Shown here: positions 37,801 to 50,438 of the stretch, piece after piece
Position numbering within the stretch: position 1 is the first letter of the stretch
How the letters are laid out: each line of letters opens with the position of its first letter
Assembly: GCF_949628265.1 (NCBI RefSeq)
Contig: NC_088786.1
Span: 1,550,001-1,614,000 of the forward strand
DNA: 64,000 bases
From: Cloeon dipterum
Lineage: Eukaryota > Arthropoda > Insecta > Ephemeroptera > Baetidae
Direction: 5' to 3'
Program-made: the position numbers and the translations under genes
Notes under the pieces: model-generated
The model's database searches: none
Told to the model about the DNA's origin: nothing
What the model saw: the letters and a program-made list of their open reading frames with translations, nothing else

Positions 37801-40800
37801 GCGCACAACTCAATAAAGTCTGTTTATATACAGCGCGAAGAAGTTTTTTTCAAAACGAGCGACTTTCTACTATTTCGTAAGAAAAAGGATCATCTACAGG
37901 CAGTCGAGAGACAAAGAGGCAAGGCGTCGTAAATCGTAAAGTAAGAGTAATGATCTCGCGACAGGTCCCTAATGGAGCACCAAATAAGAAACGATTGCCT
38001 GACGGATGAGTTATTATAGGTTTCTGCTCTGATCGCGCAGCTGCGACGGCGCAGCGCGCAAATAAACAAGGTTTAAGAGCCGAAATGTTTTACATCTTCA
38101 TCGGGGCTAACGTTATCGCTCATTAAAATTTATCTGCCGACTGCTCCAGCAACATATAGGCGTTTGTTATTGTGTTCAGGGATGTGAAAAATAGCAGTCC
38201 TATCGAAGGGCGAAAGAGTGGCAAAATTTGCTGTTTAAAGAGGATTGGTACTGCGAAATCCTGGAAAATGCTGGTTGCCAATGCATGAACTGATCCCTTC
38301 CCAGCAAGAAATTGGATATCCAAAGGATATCCAAAAGGTATCCGGGATATCCATGGATATCCGGAGGATATACATCTGTAGAGCCCGATGTCATGGGGCG
38401 GATATCGCAAATATCGCTGGGTTATGTTTCATTTGTAGCCAAAATTGATCTTGGTAGCAGTGTAAATTTTTTAGTATATTGGCTGCAAAATGGCGAGGAA
38501 TATCTCCTTACTGGAAATCCTATTTGATTTCACAGCAAAGAGTTTCCTTAAAAGGTTTCACCACGCTGTTGGACAGATCTCGACGAGAGGAATCGAAATC
38601 TGCCAAGAAATCTTGAAAAATTTGTATTTTCCTGACAAAGAATACATATTATATACGGGTGAATTAAAGAAAAATGATTACAACATCGTGCTCAGGTGTC
38701 TATTTTTCACATCCCTGTCAGTGAATCACGATTATAGCCGTACGAACCGCCGGAGGAACCCACAACACAGGCGATATCGTATATTGAATCAGGTACTGGA
38801 TACGCCTAGATGAGGCGAGTTTATTATGTATATCACGACGCGCTTAATGACCGAGGTGCACAAGAGGCCCTCCATCGTCCCCGGGGGGCGCCTCTCCGTC
38901 TGCCAGACGCAGTTACAACGACTAAAGTACTCGCGGAGTGGTTTTGCGAGTATTTTGCCTCGTAGCGCGCGATGCCGCAAGATCGAGAGCGGTGCGCAGT
39001 TCGTTTTGTGCCCTCTGTAAATATACAGCCGCTTCAGGTGTCAAAGACACGAGATCACATCAAACTGCTCTTTCAAGTGCCGAACTGGTGCGGTACCAAG
39101 CGTCGTGCCGAACACGAGAGGAATGGCAAGCGCGAAAATAGACGCGATCGGCGTTAAGAGTGGAGTTACGGCATGCGTCGGATTAACGCGAGCTGCTGCT
39201 TGCAAAGTTGTAATCTCTGCAAATGAGTCATCGCGTCAACAAAGCTTTCTATAATAGGATTAGGTGATGCAAGACTGCGTCTCGGCTTTGCTCCTTCTGC
39301 TTTTTGCTCGCCGCACACGAATCCAAATCCAGCCCTTCGTCGGTGATTGTTTTATATTCCACGGTATGGTCATGGAAATATTACAATCAAGGGTGTTCCA
39401 AACACCCTTAACAAATTATCACTCTAAACCAAGTCGTGCGACCTGGAAGGAAAGGGTGAAAGGGTGGAAGGAAAGGGTGAAATACCATCGCCGCGTATCG
39501 CCAAATGTGCTCGAAATTAATGAAAAAGTAATTAAAACCAGCATGGAAGCGGATTTCAGGTCACGAGGTGCCCTGAAATAGGTCGTTCGGGTACCGCAGG
39601 GCAAAGCCCCATCCAATACCTGTCTGATGAGTGATGAGGGGTCGTGGTCGACGATCGTAAGAGCGGCCGAATATTAACAAAAAGAAAACCATTTTCGCAA
39701 GTGAACGTTAACGAGTTGCGCGAAGTGAAAAAACGGAAAAAAATTTAATTTAATTTTTGCATGTGCGCGAAAAATCTGAAAATCGGTTTCCAGACCAGCG
39801 GGGATCCTACGCGTGCGATGGAGTTGGTAAGACCCTTCACGTTTCCTCCGTTTGGAAAAAAATTGCAAATATTTATTCCAAACCTGAAGGTTGCGGTTTA
39901 GGTGGTCGCAGTTAGGCCTGTACCTCAGTTCAAAGAACGACATTTTTTGAGAAGTTTCACCCTGGAAAATGTAATTTTATGGAGATTCCTGATAAATCAC
40001 AATTTTTGTCACTTTCTGACGTGGAAATAATGTTTCACAGCAAGCAAATTCATAATTTGATGAGTAAATTCTCTCATATGTTTAATGACACCATTGCGAT
40101 GGGCTTGAAACGTGTATACTGCCAGGACTGGTCCTTCGTTTGGTAAATTATTTCAAACAAGCAACACGACATTTGTGTGGGACATAAACGGACAGACTTT
40201 ATGCCTTCCTTTTTGACATAAAATCCGCAACAGAGATTTTAAAGCCAGCGAAATAAACCTCATTCGCTAACATGATTTATAGCGAAGCAGAAAATTAGTT
40301 TGTGAGCTGTTGCGCAGGGTATATAATGTGGTGCCCATATTTCATCAGGGTACACGACACAACACGGGACGCGCACACACGTTTAATGAGAACAGCCCAC
40401 GACCACATGGGCACTCAATCAATTCCCCGATCATGCCAGCACGCTAGATTTTCTCTCCTTAAAACATTTTTTAGGCGCATGAAATTTCCATCGAAACTTG
40501 CGCATTAAAATAATATGCAAATTATTTGAGCCGACGCAAGAGCCGCTTTCATCTGATGCGGGGCATTAATTTCGCCTTAAGTATAAACTCGGCGAACGCG
40601 AGCGAGCGCACTTACAACTTACTTTGAGACGATCAAACGCGCGTCTAGCTCTCGGGTTTAGCGCGTCGAGACGGCACAAGCAGTTAAATGCAAACGCGCA
40701 CAGAGAGAGAGACGCTTGCATGCAAATTAGTCTGATCCATCACTCGGCCTGTTAGGCCGAGCGTATAATAAAAGGCGCGCACGGCGTTTGCACACATGGC

Positions 40801-43800
40801 GGCGAGCCAGCCAGCCAACCCGCACCCCACCCACGCATATTATCTCTCCGCGAGTGTACGCCGGGCAACAATTAGCAGGCAAGGCCATCCCATAAACCGC
40901 CCGAAGATTAACCAAAGTTTCGCTTAGACCTTAGACCTCTCAGCCGACTAATCAGCGGTCACATTTGCTTCGTTGGCACCTCGCTCAGTCAGGCACAAAC
41001 GAGTTAGAAGAACGGCCGTATCAAAAGTTGATTTTAATTTTCTTGATGGAAATCCAGAGGGTTTAAAATTTCCTTCAGGAAGAGCAATACACTAAATCTG
41101 TTTGATTGAACCCTTGGGAATTTATTAAAAAAATTTATTCAATTTTTGGTTTGGAGGTTGTCGGGTTTTAAAGATAAAATATTTATTTTAGAGCGAGGAA
41201 AGTTGATTTTTTATTCAAAGGGCAATCAGAAATGACAATCAACCAGCAGAACATTCATTTTTGCAACTCGTTTTTCGTCTAGCCTAGCACAAATAAAACA
41301 TGAAAGCTTAACCAGTATTTTTCATTAAAATTAAGTCTAGAATTGAGTTTCTCAAACATACGACCAGATTTTTGTGACCTTTATCTCCGAATGCAGAACA
41401 TTTTTTTTAATTAATTATACTTGTTTCAAATTTAAAAAGAGCAATATTTAACTATACAATTCCTGAAGATGTCTTTTTAAATTTTAGGAAAAATTTCGCA
41501 TGTGGCTAATGCAGAGGAGTGCACGTTTGTGTGCTATGCCGTGTCGTAGGAGCAGAAAGAGGGACTGGCTGAGAGGTCTACTTGGGCGAACTGCTTCTGC
41601 CAGCAAAATACATAAACGCTGCGAGGTGGTTTTCTTCAGCGTTTTGTTTTCCGGCTTTTGTTATTTTTGGCGGACGGCACCCACAATCGAACCATCTGCC
41701 CGTTCAGCCGCCGCCGCGTACGTGCTCAATTTCTGTTGTTTTAACTTTTTGCTGCCGCGTCGCGCACGAATCCACAGCCGCGACTTCAAACTCTCGCCAC
41801 TTGAGTATTTCCACGAGCGGCTGACAAGTTGATTTCGATTCACCTTCCTTCGATTGTTCTTTGACGCTTTTCCTCTCTGCGCAGTTTTGCCCTTCAAACA
41901 TTTTTGTCCTTCTAGTTTGAATTCAGCGCGAGCGTGAAATTACGCAAGGATCAAACATCAAACAAGCAGGGCAAATCGAATTTCCAGCAAAAGAGACGAA
42001 AGTTTGGAGTTCTTTCGGGGAAATCGAGAGATGCGTAGTCTTTTAATAAATTATAACTTCTACAAGAGGGAGTGACATTAAAACCAACGAGACCTGGTAA
42101 TTATCACCGCGTTGTAGGCAACTCATTAAAACCAGCCTTTCTGGGAATTCTAAAATTTGTAGTGATGAAATGTTAGAGTTGTAAGCCATCATTTATATAA
42201 TTAAGTCCATTGATGTCTTTTCGTTGATGCGTAGGCTGACGTACCCGAGAAGTTCATCATGTTTGTGGGTTTAATTTTAAGCAACTCTCATTATCATTAG
42301 GTGTATTTTCCTGTAACTAAACCGCTGCTCAAGAAATGATCACCGCCATAGAGCTGCTTCCAATGCTGCCCTGTCATGAACAATTCGGAAAAAATACTTA
42401 GCTTCTTTATTATTTTTACACAATTGATTAATTCCCTCATTTTGCTACATTTTCCCTTCTTCATGGGGTTGAAATAGGGCTGGCAACCTTTTAAATCATT
42501 TCAGCTATCTAGGAGGATCACGAAGAGTCGAATGGTGGGCTGTTTTTGTAAACAAAGCTAAGATTTGGTGAAAAACTTATTTTATTTCGGATATTGTCAG
42601 TATGATGAAAACAGTTTGTCAACTAAATCTCAGGTTCTAAGAGTCGCATTTGCAAAAACTGAATACCATTTTGCTCGTCTTCACATCCCAAGATGAAATG
42701 AAGTAGTTTCAGGGTGGTAAAAACTAAATTCCGTTGCGTACTGAGGCGCAAACAACAACAAAAAAATGTAAATTTTTTATGTGCAAAAAATGGGGTTGAA
42801 GGGATGGCACCCTTAGACTTAGACTACTTTGGCTACCAAGGGGAAATTGAGACTAGTCTATCGGTGTTCAGATTTTGAAAATCTGACCTCAGGAATTTGA
42901 GAAAACAATAATTTTGGTAGTTTCAATTTTTCATTAAATGGAAAACGCTACTCTAGTTTTTTATTTTATTTTTTTGCGCTCTGCAAGATGGAATAATCAA
43001 AATTAAAAATTTTAATTCTTCAAATTTGAGTCTCTGTTGACAACTTTAAGGTCAACAAGAAAGTTCTTCCAATTGACGAGACAAATTCATCGAAGCCCAA
43101 ACTTTTTCTACGCATGATTTGGAGAAAAAAAAATACTCGAAATTCAAGTGCCTGCAAACCCCGCAAATGTGGAAAAGTCTGGGTCTTCTCAATAGTATAA
43201 TGTTCAATAGTTTTAAACTGAAATTATGGAAGAAATGTTTGTGTGGTGGTGGCATGCTCTCAAACAAACTCGCCCGTGGATGGTTCTAGTCGAACTGTGC
43301 ACAAATTGAGAACCAACATCAATTGTTGACCCTGAGACGCGAAAAAAATTGCGGCACACATCCGTGCAGTTGCAACACACTGACCGTTTTGCAACGAATT
43401 TCGCCTCGAGGCAACTTTAAACGAGACTGAAGTGAGAAAAATGGAATGCTAATGACTCAATTGAAGCGCGCAAGAAGGCGTAATTTGAGCAGGGAGGCCG
43501 TGACGTGCAGTATTTCTACGAGAGAAGCCATTAATCTTTCGGTCGTTCGCTTGCACGTATTTTTCTTTCGCATTTAATCAGACCGCTGTATCTCGGCAGA
43601 GGATCTTCTCATCCGCTCTAAGCAGAATGTATGCGAAACACACTTGACATGTGTCGCCTTGACCTTCGCTCTCGGTCTCGCTGGCGACGAAAAAAAGACG
43701 AGTAACAACAATGCAGAGAGATGTGCAACTCTTTTGGAATGGAACGAAACACGGCCACCTTGGCGTTCTAGGAAGCGCGAAAACATGGCACTGAATGTGA

Positions 43801-46800
43801 CGCGCGTCTTGCGTTTTAACAGCTAAATTAAATTCACTTGTCGTAAAGTCGCGAAAATAACGGGCTATAAACGAGCTGCGTATATCTGTCGTGCTTGATT
43901 CTATTTGTTTTATTGCAGCTTCTGCACACGGCGTCAATGTATAGTAGAGTTTTCGCGTGTGGGAGACTAATCCATAAAACACGTCGTGCCGATCTATAAA
44001 AACTGGCGAAAGCGAATGAGCCTTGCGTCTCATCAAAAAAACCGATTATGAGGGAGAAAGGAGAAAATCCGTGAAGAAATATTACAACATTGTGTCGCCG
44101 TTGTCGTCGTCTCGTCGGTGCAGTTTATACGAAACACGAAATGAAGTTTCAGCTAGTAAAAAGTAATTGCGCGCCGTGAATCTCCGCGAGTCAAATGGCG
44201 CGTGGGCCCTGCCGAGCCGCGGAGAATCTCAGTCAGCTTTTCATTCATCTCTCGCTGCCAAGTGAAACCCACGGAATTTTATTGCCGATAAAAAATGAGA
44301 TACGCGGCCGGTCGCTGAACGCGTTTTACATTATCACCCACTTTCACGCCAACCGGCCGGGGCCGAATTTATTTATCAAATTTTTCAAATGCCGCGCGCG
44401 GTAGGATTTTAGCCGCGAATTGCGTCACCTGCGGATTTCAATAAAAAGCCGCCGACGAGATGTGAAAATAAAAGGAGGCGTGCGTTGAACTTGCTCGAAG
44501 AAAAAAGGGCGTCAGCAAGTCTAGCGCGCGGCGAGAGCAGCAACAAACACACGAGCCGCCGACACCGCTGCCGCCGCCGCGTTTATTTGCACAGACATTT
44601 CTTTCTCTATAAAATTTAGGATGGCAACTGCGGCAACAAGACACACACAAGGTGCGAATGCTGTGTCAAAAACACTATTAATCGAAAAGTAAACGGCGCG
44701 CGGTCCATCTATCTGCTGGTCCCAAGGTTCCGCGCCGCGCGCGATTTCGCGGCAGACCTTTTTGCACTAGCGATCGTAAATGACTCATGTCGCACGGCCG
44801 AGACCACCTGCCACCCGCCGGTCCTTGCCAATTTCTTCCGGGATTTTTCAGCTGTAAAAACTCTTTCATTTTATTTGTGTTAAAACGCTGGAACGGAATT
44901 ATATGTTTGAGAAGGGAAAAAGACGTATCGATAATCGGTACATTAAATTTCAAGGTTGGTAAACTTGAATTTCTAAAATGGAACTCAAATTTGAAAATAA
45001 ATATATTTTTAGTCTTGATATTGCCATTTTGTAGAGCGAAAATTATTAAGTCAAGATTTGAAATAATGTTTTTAGCATGTAAGTTTTTATTAAATAATAA
45101 AAACCACAAAATTGGTGCTTTTTTAGGTTTTTATAAAAATGTTAGTACGCCCAAATCTCAACTTCTAATGGTCGGATTTTCAAAAACCGCACACCGCTAG
45201 ACTAGTCTACATGTCTCCTAGATAGCCAAAGGAGTCTAAGGGTGTCAACCCTTCAACCCCCTTTTTGAGGCTTAAAAGCCTAAAATTTAGCCATTTTTTA
45301 TTGCCTTTACACGTCAGTACGCAACGGAATTTAGTTTTTAACACCCCGAAACTACTTTAGTACATCATGGGACGTGAAGAAGAGTAAAATGGTATGCAGT
45401 TTTTGCATATGCGACCCTTGAAGCCCGATATTTAGATGTCACCATTTTCATGTCATATTTTTGCCACTCTCCGAAAAGAAAAAACTTTTTTTTTCAATAA
45501 ATCTTAGCGTCTAAAATCAAATTTTTAAAAAACCGCCCACCGTTCACCTCGTCATGATCTTCCCTAGATAGCGGAAGAAGTCCTTTCCTGGATTAATTCC
45601 AACAAAATTGTGCCTTCAACGATAACAGTTTCAGCATTTGCTTCAAAGGAAGCCATTTTTTTCATTTGTGCCGCTGAAAAGGTGGCTCTGGACCACTTAA
45701 TTTGTACGAGGGAAGAAGTGCGCCGTTCCATCGTGGTTCATGGCTTTCGCGCGGAGAAGGAACAAAGACTGACCCGTGCAGAAACGGCGCGTGTTTATTT
45801 AAATTGATGACTTTCTCCACACCAGTTAACCTTGGAGAGGGTTTTCTGCACGCAGGTGTGTCGCTTGTGTCGGTTTATCGTCCGCCAGATGGGCCTGCCG
45901 ATTTATTTATTTGGCGTGGGTGCGCCATTTTCGGCCAAATTTGCGCCTAACGGCCGAAAATTGGCACGTGAGAGGGGAGAGACCCAGAAATTAACGGCAC
46001 CGCAAGCAGATCAAAGCGAAAAAAGTTTATAAATCGCCGTCATTTGTGTTTTAAATTCGGCGCCGCGGGGATTTTATTTGAGCATTCCGCGCGCGCGGAC
46101 AGGGAAGTGTGTGTGTGTGTGTATGTGTATTTTCCAAGGATATTTACGGGCCGAGGAAGTCGACCATCAGGTGATAAATCTCGTGCGCGGAATTCCAGCA
46201 TAATTAATATTCGCGCTCTCGAGAAGCGAGAAGGCAATCCGAGACGCTATTAGAAACTCTAGACTCGTTTGTGTCACTTTCAAGCCGTGCAAAGACTTCG
46301 ATCTGATTTTCTCACGGCTTTGCACTGACCAGAGGAATTTGCTAGAAAAATCGTAAAATTTATTGTGTCAATTTACGCAACGTAAATTGCCTCTCTCTGA
46401 AACATTTTTTTGCCAAATTCTTTAATCGTTTGAAATTTAGGCCAATAATTTGACAGCAATTGAACTTTTACGCCGCTCACTTCCATTCAAATCTTAACTG
46501 TAGCAGTTCCTTTCTCCAATTTTCTAGCTCCAATCAAGCTTCAAAATGCAAATGTTTGTTGCCTCAAGCTCTTTTTTCACTCGCACCAATTTTAAACCAG
46601 CTTCTATTTGAGAAATCGCATCGAATTGGAACATTCCAATTCACTACACGTATCCATGTTTTAAATTGTTATTTTTAGATAGAAAGAAATAGATTTGCTC
46701 AGTAAATTAGGCCATGTAATTACTGAAATTACCTATTTTTCAGAAAAATGCCCAACAACTTGTCCATAGATTAGAGATCAAGGTCACAAAAATCAATCAA

Positions 46801-49800
46801 TCAATTAATTAGGACTTCTTCGGGTCATCATATAGAGGTTTGAGACCCACCCCCTGCCCCCGGGGGAGCAACTTGATCATATCGGGGCGTTCTTGGTGTC
46901 GTTTGATAGTTTTTCACCGTTTCTCATTCCACTGACAATGAGTCGTAATACCAACAGTTCGCACCATTTATCATGTTCCACCCCTTTATTAGAAATAAAA
47001 CTTGAACTGAAATTTTAGTGAAGTGGCAAGTGTTCAGAGTGCCGGTCTTATGAAACATATATCGCACAGCAGGGTGGGAATTTGAATAAATATCAATAAT
47101 TTTTATCGATACATCCTTCACATCAATGTGCTAAGTTTGAAAATATAGAACAATCGGTCTTCTAACTTGCAAAGCGTGCATCTTTCATTTTCAATTACGT
47201 TCGTCGGGCTGTGCAATAAATCGCCGCGGGCTAATTCCAATTCTGATTTATCGCATCTTGATATTAAAAATCTCGGCAGCGCAATTCCGGTGATTGATTG
47301 CGGCAGTCTCGTCGCTTAGAGAAGGCTCCAGAGCCGGACAACCTTCCCTCGCTGCGCCGGTTTTTTTTTTACTTTTTATTATTATTTAAAAGAAAGAAAA
47401 ATAAATATATACGTGCAAATGGCTGTGTGCACACATCAAAGTTAGGCGCACTATACACAACACACAGCACGCGACTCGCTTAGCTGCAGTAAAAAATAAA
47501 AAAGAGGCATCTCGCTCTGTGTTGATGCCGGGAAAAAGTATAATAAGAAAAGAAGCTGCGAGAGTTGGGCGGCAGAGCAGAGACGACGAGAAGTTTCATC
47601 ACATTTCCATTTGGCGTGGAATTTTTGCGGCGGCACCGCTGCTGCTTTTTCAGCCGAAACGCTCGCTTCAATTCATATAAATGTGCATTTGTCGCAGAGA
47701 AAACATCGGCAAGAAAGGCCAGTAGACGAAATTAAAACTTTGGAAACAGAAATGTCCCGACGCAGCCAGCAATCCCAACTTTTCCTCTCAAAACTTTGCT
47801 AAATATTTTAATCAAACTTATTAAAGTTGAATTTCATTTCCTTGTTGAGAAATGTGCAGACTTTATGCGGTGCTGGTCTAGTTTCACATTCAGTGCTCCT
47901 TCGTGAAATGTGCATAGGCAATTTGTCGTCACAGATGTTGCGCGAGTTGCATAACTCCCGATTTGAGCGCCGTTCCACCCTCCTGTAACTTTGATTGCAC
48001 AATGTTGTCCTTTGCTATTTGCATAACAACTATTGCAACGCTCTGAACAAAAATCCTATTGTGGCAAGCATACAAAACTGATGATACCGACGAAACTAAC
48101 ATCAGAGTCACCATTTAAAAAAAAACTGCTCAATACTTTCTATAATTCATAGAAATTATATAGATAATTATTGTAGTGCTGGAATTATATTTTCGACAGT
48201 GCCAGTCGATTCTTGAGGGTCGAATTAGGTATAAAAGCCGAACCACTCGACAAGACATGTCGAATTGCGTCGAAAACGTAAAAACCGTTACTTTCGCGGT
48301 TTTTGGTTTGAACAAAACGCTCTGATTGGCTTTTTGACGTAGCGACAGCAGCGACACAGTGACAGCCAGCTCAGCTAAGCATTGTTGCTTGACTGTCACT
48401 GTGGCGCTGCCGTCGTTACGTCAAAACGCTGTCTTCTCTGATTGGTCGCTGACGTGCTTGTGGCTAGGTTCATACTAAAAACCGCTAAAAAGAAACGATT
48501 TAAACGTTTTTGGATGATTTCCGGCTCTATTTCGACTGAGTGATTCGGCTGGCTAACCAAATTCAAGCCTCAGGAATCGATTGGCACTGTCAAAATTGAA
48601 ATTTCGGTGCTACTTAAATTTTTATTCGATTTTCCTCTCACACAGCTATTGTTTTTCTTCATTAATAAAAAAATTAACTGAAAATTTGAATGAGAAGCGG
48701 AAAATTCTTTTTTTTCAGTAGAGGATACAAATTACGTCTCATTGCTGGACAGTTAAAATTACAATTTAAGTTGATTTTAAATAGATCGAGATTTAAAAGG
48801 GCATAAGGTGGCTGCAGAGCGCAATGAATTCGAGATTTGCACTCAAAAAGCAGGCCTAACAGAGGAGGTGCATTTAAATTGGGCTAAAGAGGCTTTCAGC
48901 AGCAAAACCGCACCCTAATTCCAGCGCTGGCCAGCAATTCGGCAACTTTCCAGGTCCCATCTGCATTATTCGCGGAGTGGAACAAGGCGTGCTTGATTGT
49001 GCGAGCTGAACGCAGCAGCACATGTGTAATTTCGGCCGGCTTACTTAATTCCTAGCTTTTTCTGTCTGTCCGACTGTCTGTCTGCCGGCGAAAGAGGCAA
49101 GAGATGAGAAGCTTGTTCTTCTCTCGTGCACTCGGCCGACTGCTCAGCTCGCAGCCCAGCATCCACGTGTAATTGTTTTTTCTGCGGAGCCGCCTGCTCT
49201 CGTGGGAGACGTTTAATCTAATATTAAGAGTCGTTCTGGTTGAGTGCCAGCAGCAGCATGTTATGCAATTTAAATTGGACAAACACACACACACACACAC
49301 ACACTCGGAGAGCCGAGTATATGCGAAAAGTCCCGCGAGGACAATAGCTCGTGCCTTATTTATGAAGTAGCGCACCAAAACTTTAGCAAACGACCCGTTT
49401 TGAATGACCAATTAATTATGGAGTGGTGCACGCGGGCCGAAATTGCGAAATGGAGCTGATTTCATTTAGCCGTCGAATCTAATATATTCGGACGAATTAA
49501 TATTTCACGGCGGTAGCTGCTTCCAGATGGAAAGCAAGAGGCGGATTCTCGTAATTGAGTTTCGCTGTTTTTGTTTCGAGAATTCGCACATTAATTGAGA
49601 ATGAGAGAGGAAGGAACGCACGCTGGATAATTGAAATGGGAATTCGTTCAAGTGCCTTTTATTTGCGGCACACAAATTTAATTAAGGCGCCACACGAGTT
49701 TGCAATTCATTCGCAGGTTTCCATTGAAGGCTCAATTTTTTTGATGCTGAAAAAGGAAATTACAATTTTGAGACTGCCGAAGCGTAATTTAGGTTGGAGG

Positions 49801-50438
49801 AAAAAATTTCAGAGCTATCTAATGAAAGGAGAAACAATGTAAAAATCATATTGTGTTTGTTCAATTTTGCTGTCTATTAAAGTGAAGCCTTACTGGAAAT
49901 TTGTGAAATGAATTTGAGGAAAAAGCTAAAAATTTCCGTGTTGCCGTGTACATTTTTGAGAAAATCAAGAATTTTGTCCCCACGATTTATTTCACAATTA
50001 AGGAATTTTCCCTCAAAATTCGCACGACGAGAAGAATTGAAATGAAGCGAAAAAATCAATGAATTTTTCCTCGGTCCTGATTTTAGAGATAAATTCGACA
50101 GACAATAAACGTCTTCTTAGTTCGTCTACGAGGCAAAATGTTCTCAATTGTTGGCCTGTAGAGCTCCAGCTAAAGAAAGAGCGGTCGTTTAAAGCGAATT
50201 TAACGACTATCCGGCAGGATAATTAAAATTATGTCGCGCAGCAGCACTCACCAACAGTCTTGGACCACTGGGCGGGCGGCCGCCAGTCAGGGTAGTTCTT
50301 GGGGAACCTGTCGCGCGTCCATTGAGTGGTGACGACCACCTTGTAGATGGTCAGCTTGTCCCCGGAGCAGTGGTGGCCTCCGGCCTGGGCGACGGCCGCC
50401 AGGGCGGCCACCAACAGCAGCGTCGCACCTCGCTCCAT
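34803..50438 (-). CDS. mspo: Mindin/M-spondin-like secreted protein (419 aa)
   Basis: Minus-strand exons 50438-50252, 37007-36796, 36626-36522, 36449-36270, 36218-36081, 36021-35781 and 34999-34803, all in phase. Residues 1-20 are a signal peptide (LLLVAALAAVAQAGG). A Spondin_N domain follows: KNYPDWRPPAQWSKTVG joined across the large intron to RTHDSSFALFELGKKAS, then TRIVPSPDWFIGVDSFDLC and DAGTDNGFTFTAPNW. A linker of about 130 residues contains a basic RRRMKK stretch. One thrombospondin type 1 repeat ends the protein (WGDWAACSKSCGIGETQRRRS...CPKGYFNW). The family is extracellular matrix, with roles in adhesion, muscle attachment or immunity depending on species. The exon at 36522 ends GAG before GCAAGT, a GC donor. 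The acceptor at 36219 was chosen because the nearer-looking AG at 36241 gives an immediate stop. Intron 1 is 13.2 kb. Confidence 0.92.
35291..35632. mobile_element. Foldback MITE, family 1, copy 2 (342 bp)
   Basis: Almost the whole element is one imperfect hairpin. CAATCGATTCCTGAGGGTC at the left pairs with the right end, and pairing continues inward through TAGGTGGGG, CGATAAATTCATTTT, CAGAG(A/G)CG, GCTTTGGCGCGC and TGCGCAAGCGTCA. The ends match copies 1 and 3. It is in the last intron of the spondin gene (35000-35780), occupying nearly half of it. Confidence 0.85.
38310..38375. repeat. Cluster of GATATCC palindromes
   Basis: GGATATCC occurs three times and GGTATCC, GGATATAC and CGGATATC once each or more within 95 bases, with unequal spacing of 6-15 bases. 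Inside the hAT-like element. It may be a subterminal transposase-binding array or a short degenerate tandem repeat. Confidence 0.55.
38520..38640 (-). repeat. Dispersed repeat C, copy 3
   Basis: Inverted relative to the copy in Rab3 intron 1. CCACGCTGTTGGACAG, CGAGAGGAATCGAAATCTGC and CAAGAAATC are shared. Because this copy is inside the 541-bp TIR element, repeat C is probably internal sequence of that element's family. Confidence 0.65.
39476..39696 (-). repeat. Dispersed repeat A, copy 2
   Basis: Reverse-complement match of about 210 bp to 4970-5180. By eye most positions agree, with small indels. The copy is flanked at the left by a short tandem repeat of GGAAAGGGTGAAAGGGT type (39448-39482). 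Confidence 0.7.
40743..40775 (+). promoter_or_regulatory. Short hairpin followed by a TATA-like box
   Basis: CTCGGCCTGTTAGGCCGAG is an 8-bp perfect stem with a 3-base loop, and TATAATAAAAGG follows 2 bases later. The surrounding 250 bp is CpG-rich, unlike most of the intron. This could be a cryptic or alternative promoter inside the spondin intron. No downstream coding exon is seen. Confidence 0.3.
42600..42895 (+). repeat. Dispersed repeat B, copy 2
   Basis: Matches the reverse complement of 45130-45445. GCATTTGCAAAAACTG, ATACCATTTT, AAGTAGTTTC and AAATTCCGTTGCGTACTGA are shared in order, followed by CACCCTTAGACT and TGAAAATCTGACC. Confidence 0.65.
45130..45445 (-). repeat. Dispersed repeat B, copy 3
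   Basis: Inverted partner of copy 2, 2.5 kb away. Together they could form a large hairpin in the spondin pre-mRNA. A further degraded fragment, with AAAAAACCGCCCACCG and CCTAGATAGCGGAAGAAGTC, follows at about 45500-45600. Confidence 0.65.
48195..48591. mobile_element. Foldback MITE, family 1, copy 3 (397 bp)
   Basis: The left end GACAGTGCCAGTCGATTCTT and the inverse of the right end pair over about 35 bases with few mismatches, continuing through GGGTCGAATTAGGT. Length is within one base of copy 1, and the central foldback around GTGACAGCCAG...CTGTCACTGTGGCGC is shared in part. This copy keeps the most complete termini of the three. Confidence 0.8.

Larger units (their letters stand above)
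38177..38717. mobile_element. 541-bp non-autonomous element with hAT-like ends
   Basis: A perfect 18-bp terminal inverted repeat, CAGGGATGTGAAAAATAG at 38177-38194 and its inverse at 38700-38717. Ends beginning CAGGG are typical of hAT transposons. No matching 8-bp target duplication is visible by eye, so either it has decayed or the class is wrong. The interior contains repeat C copy 3 and a cluster of GGATATCC palindromes. The 107-codon plus-strand frame overlapping its right half has no transposase motif that I recognise. Confidence 0.6.
37008..50251 (-). other. 13.2-kb first intron of the spondin gene
   Basis: No supported gene on either strand. It contains a hAT-like element (38177-38717) carrying repeat C copy 3, repeat A copy 2, repeat B copies 2 and 3, MITE family 1 copy 3, a CpG-rich stretch with a TATA-like hairpin site near 40560-40800, another CpG-rich stretch at 44150-44600, and short CA/GT microsatellites (46108-46126 and 49284-49304). 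Open frames in it are short and of low complexity. Long first introns of matrix genes often hold enhancers; that is a general expectation, not something seen here. Confidence 0.5.

Noticed and set aside
38490-38813. A 107-codon frame as a transposase or gene
   Set aside because: It crosses the right end of the 541-bp TIR element and shows no transposase motif.
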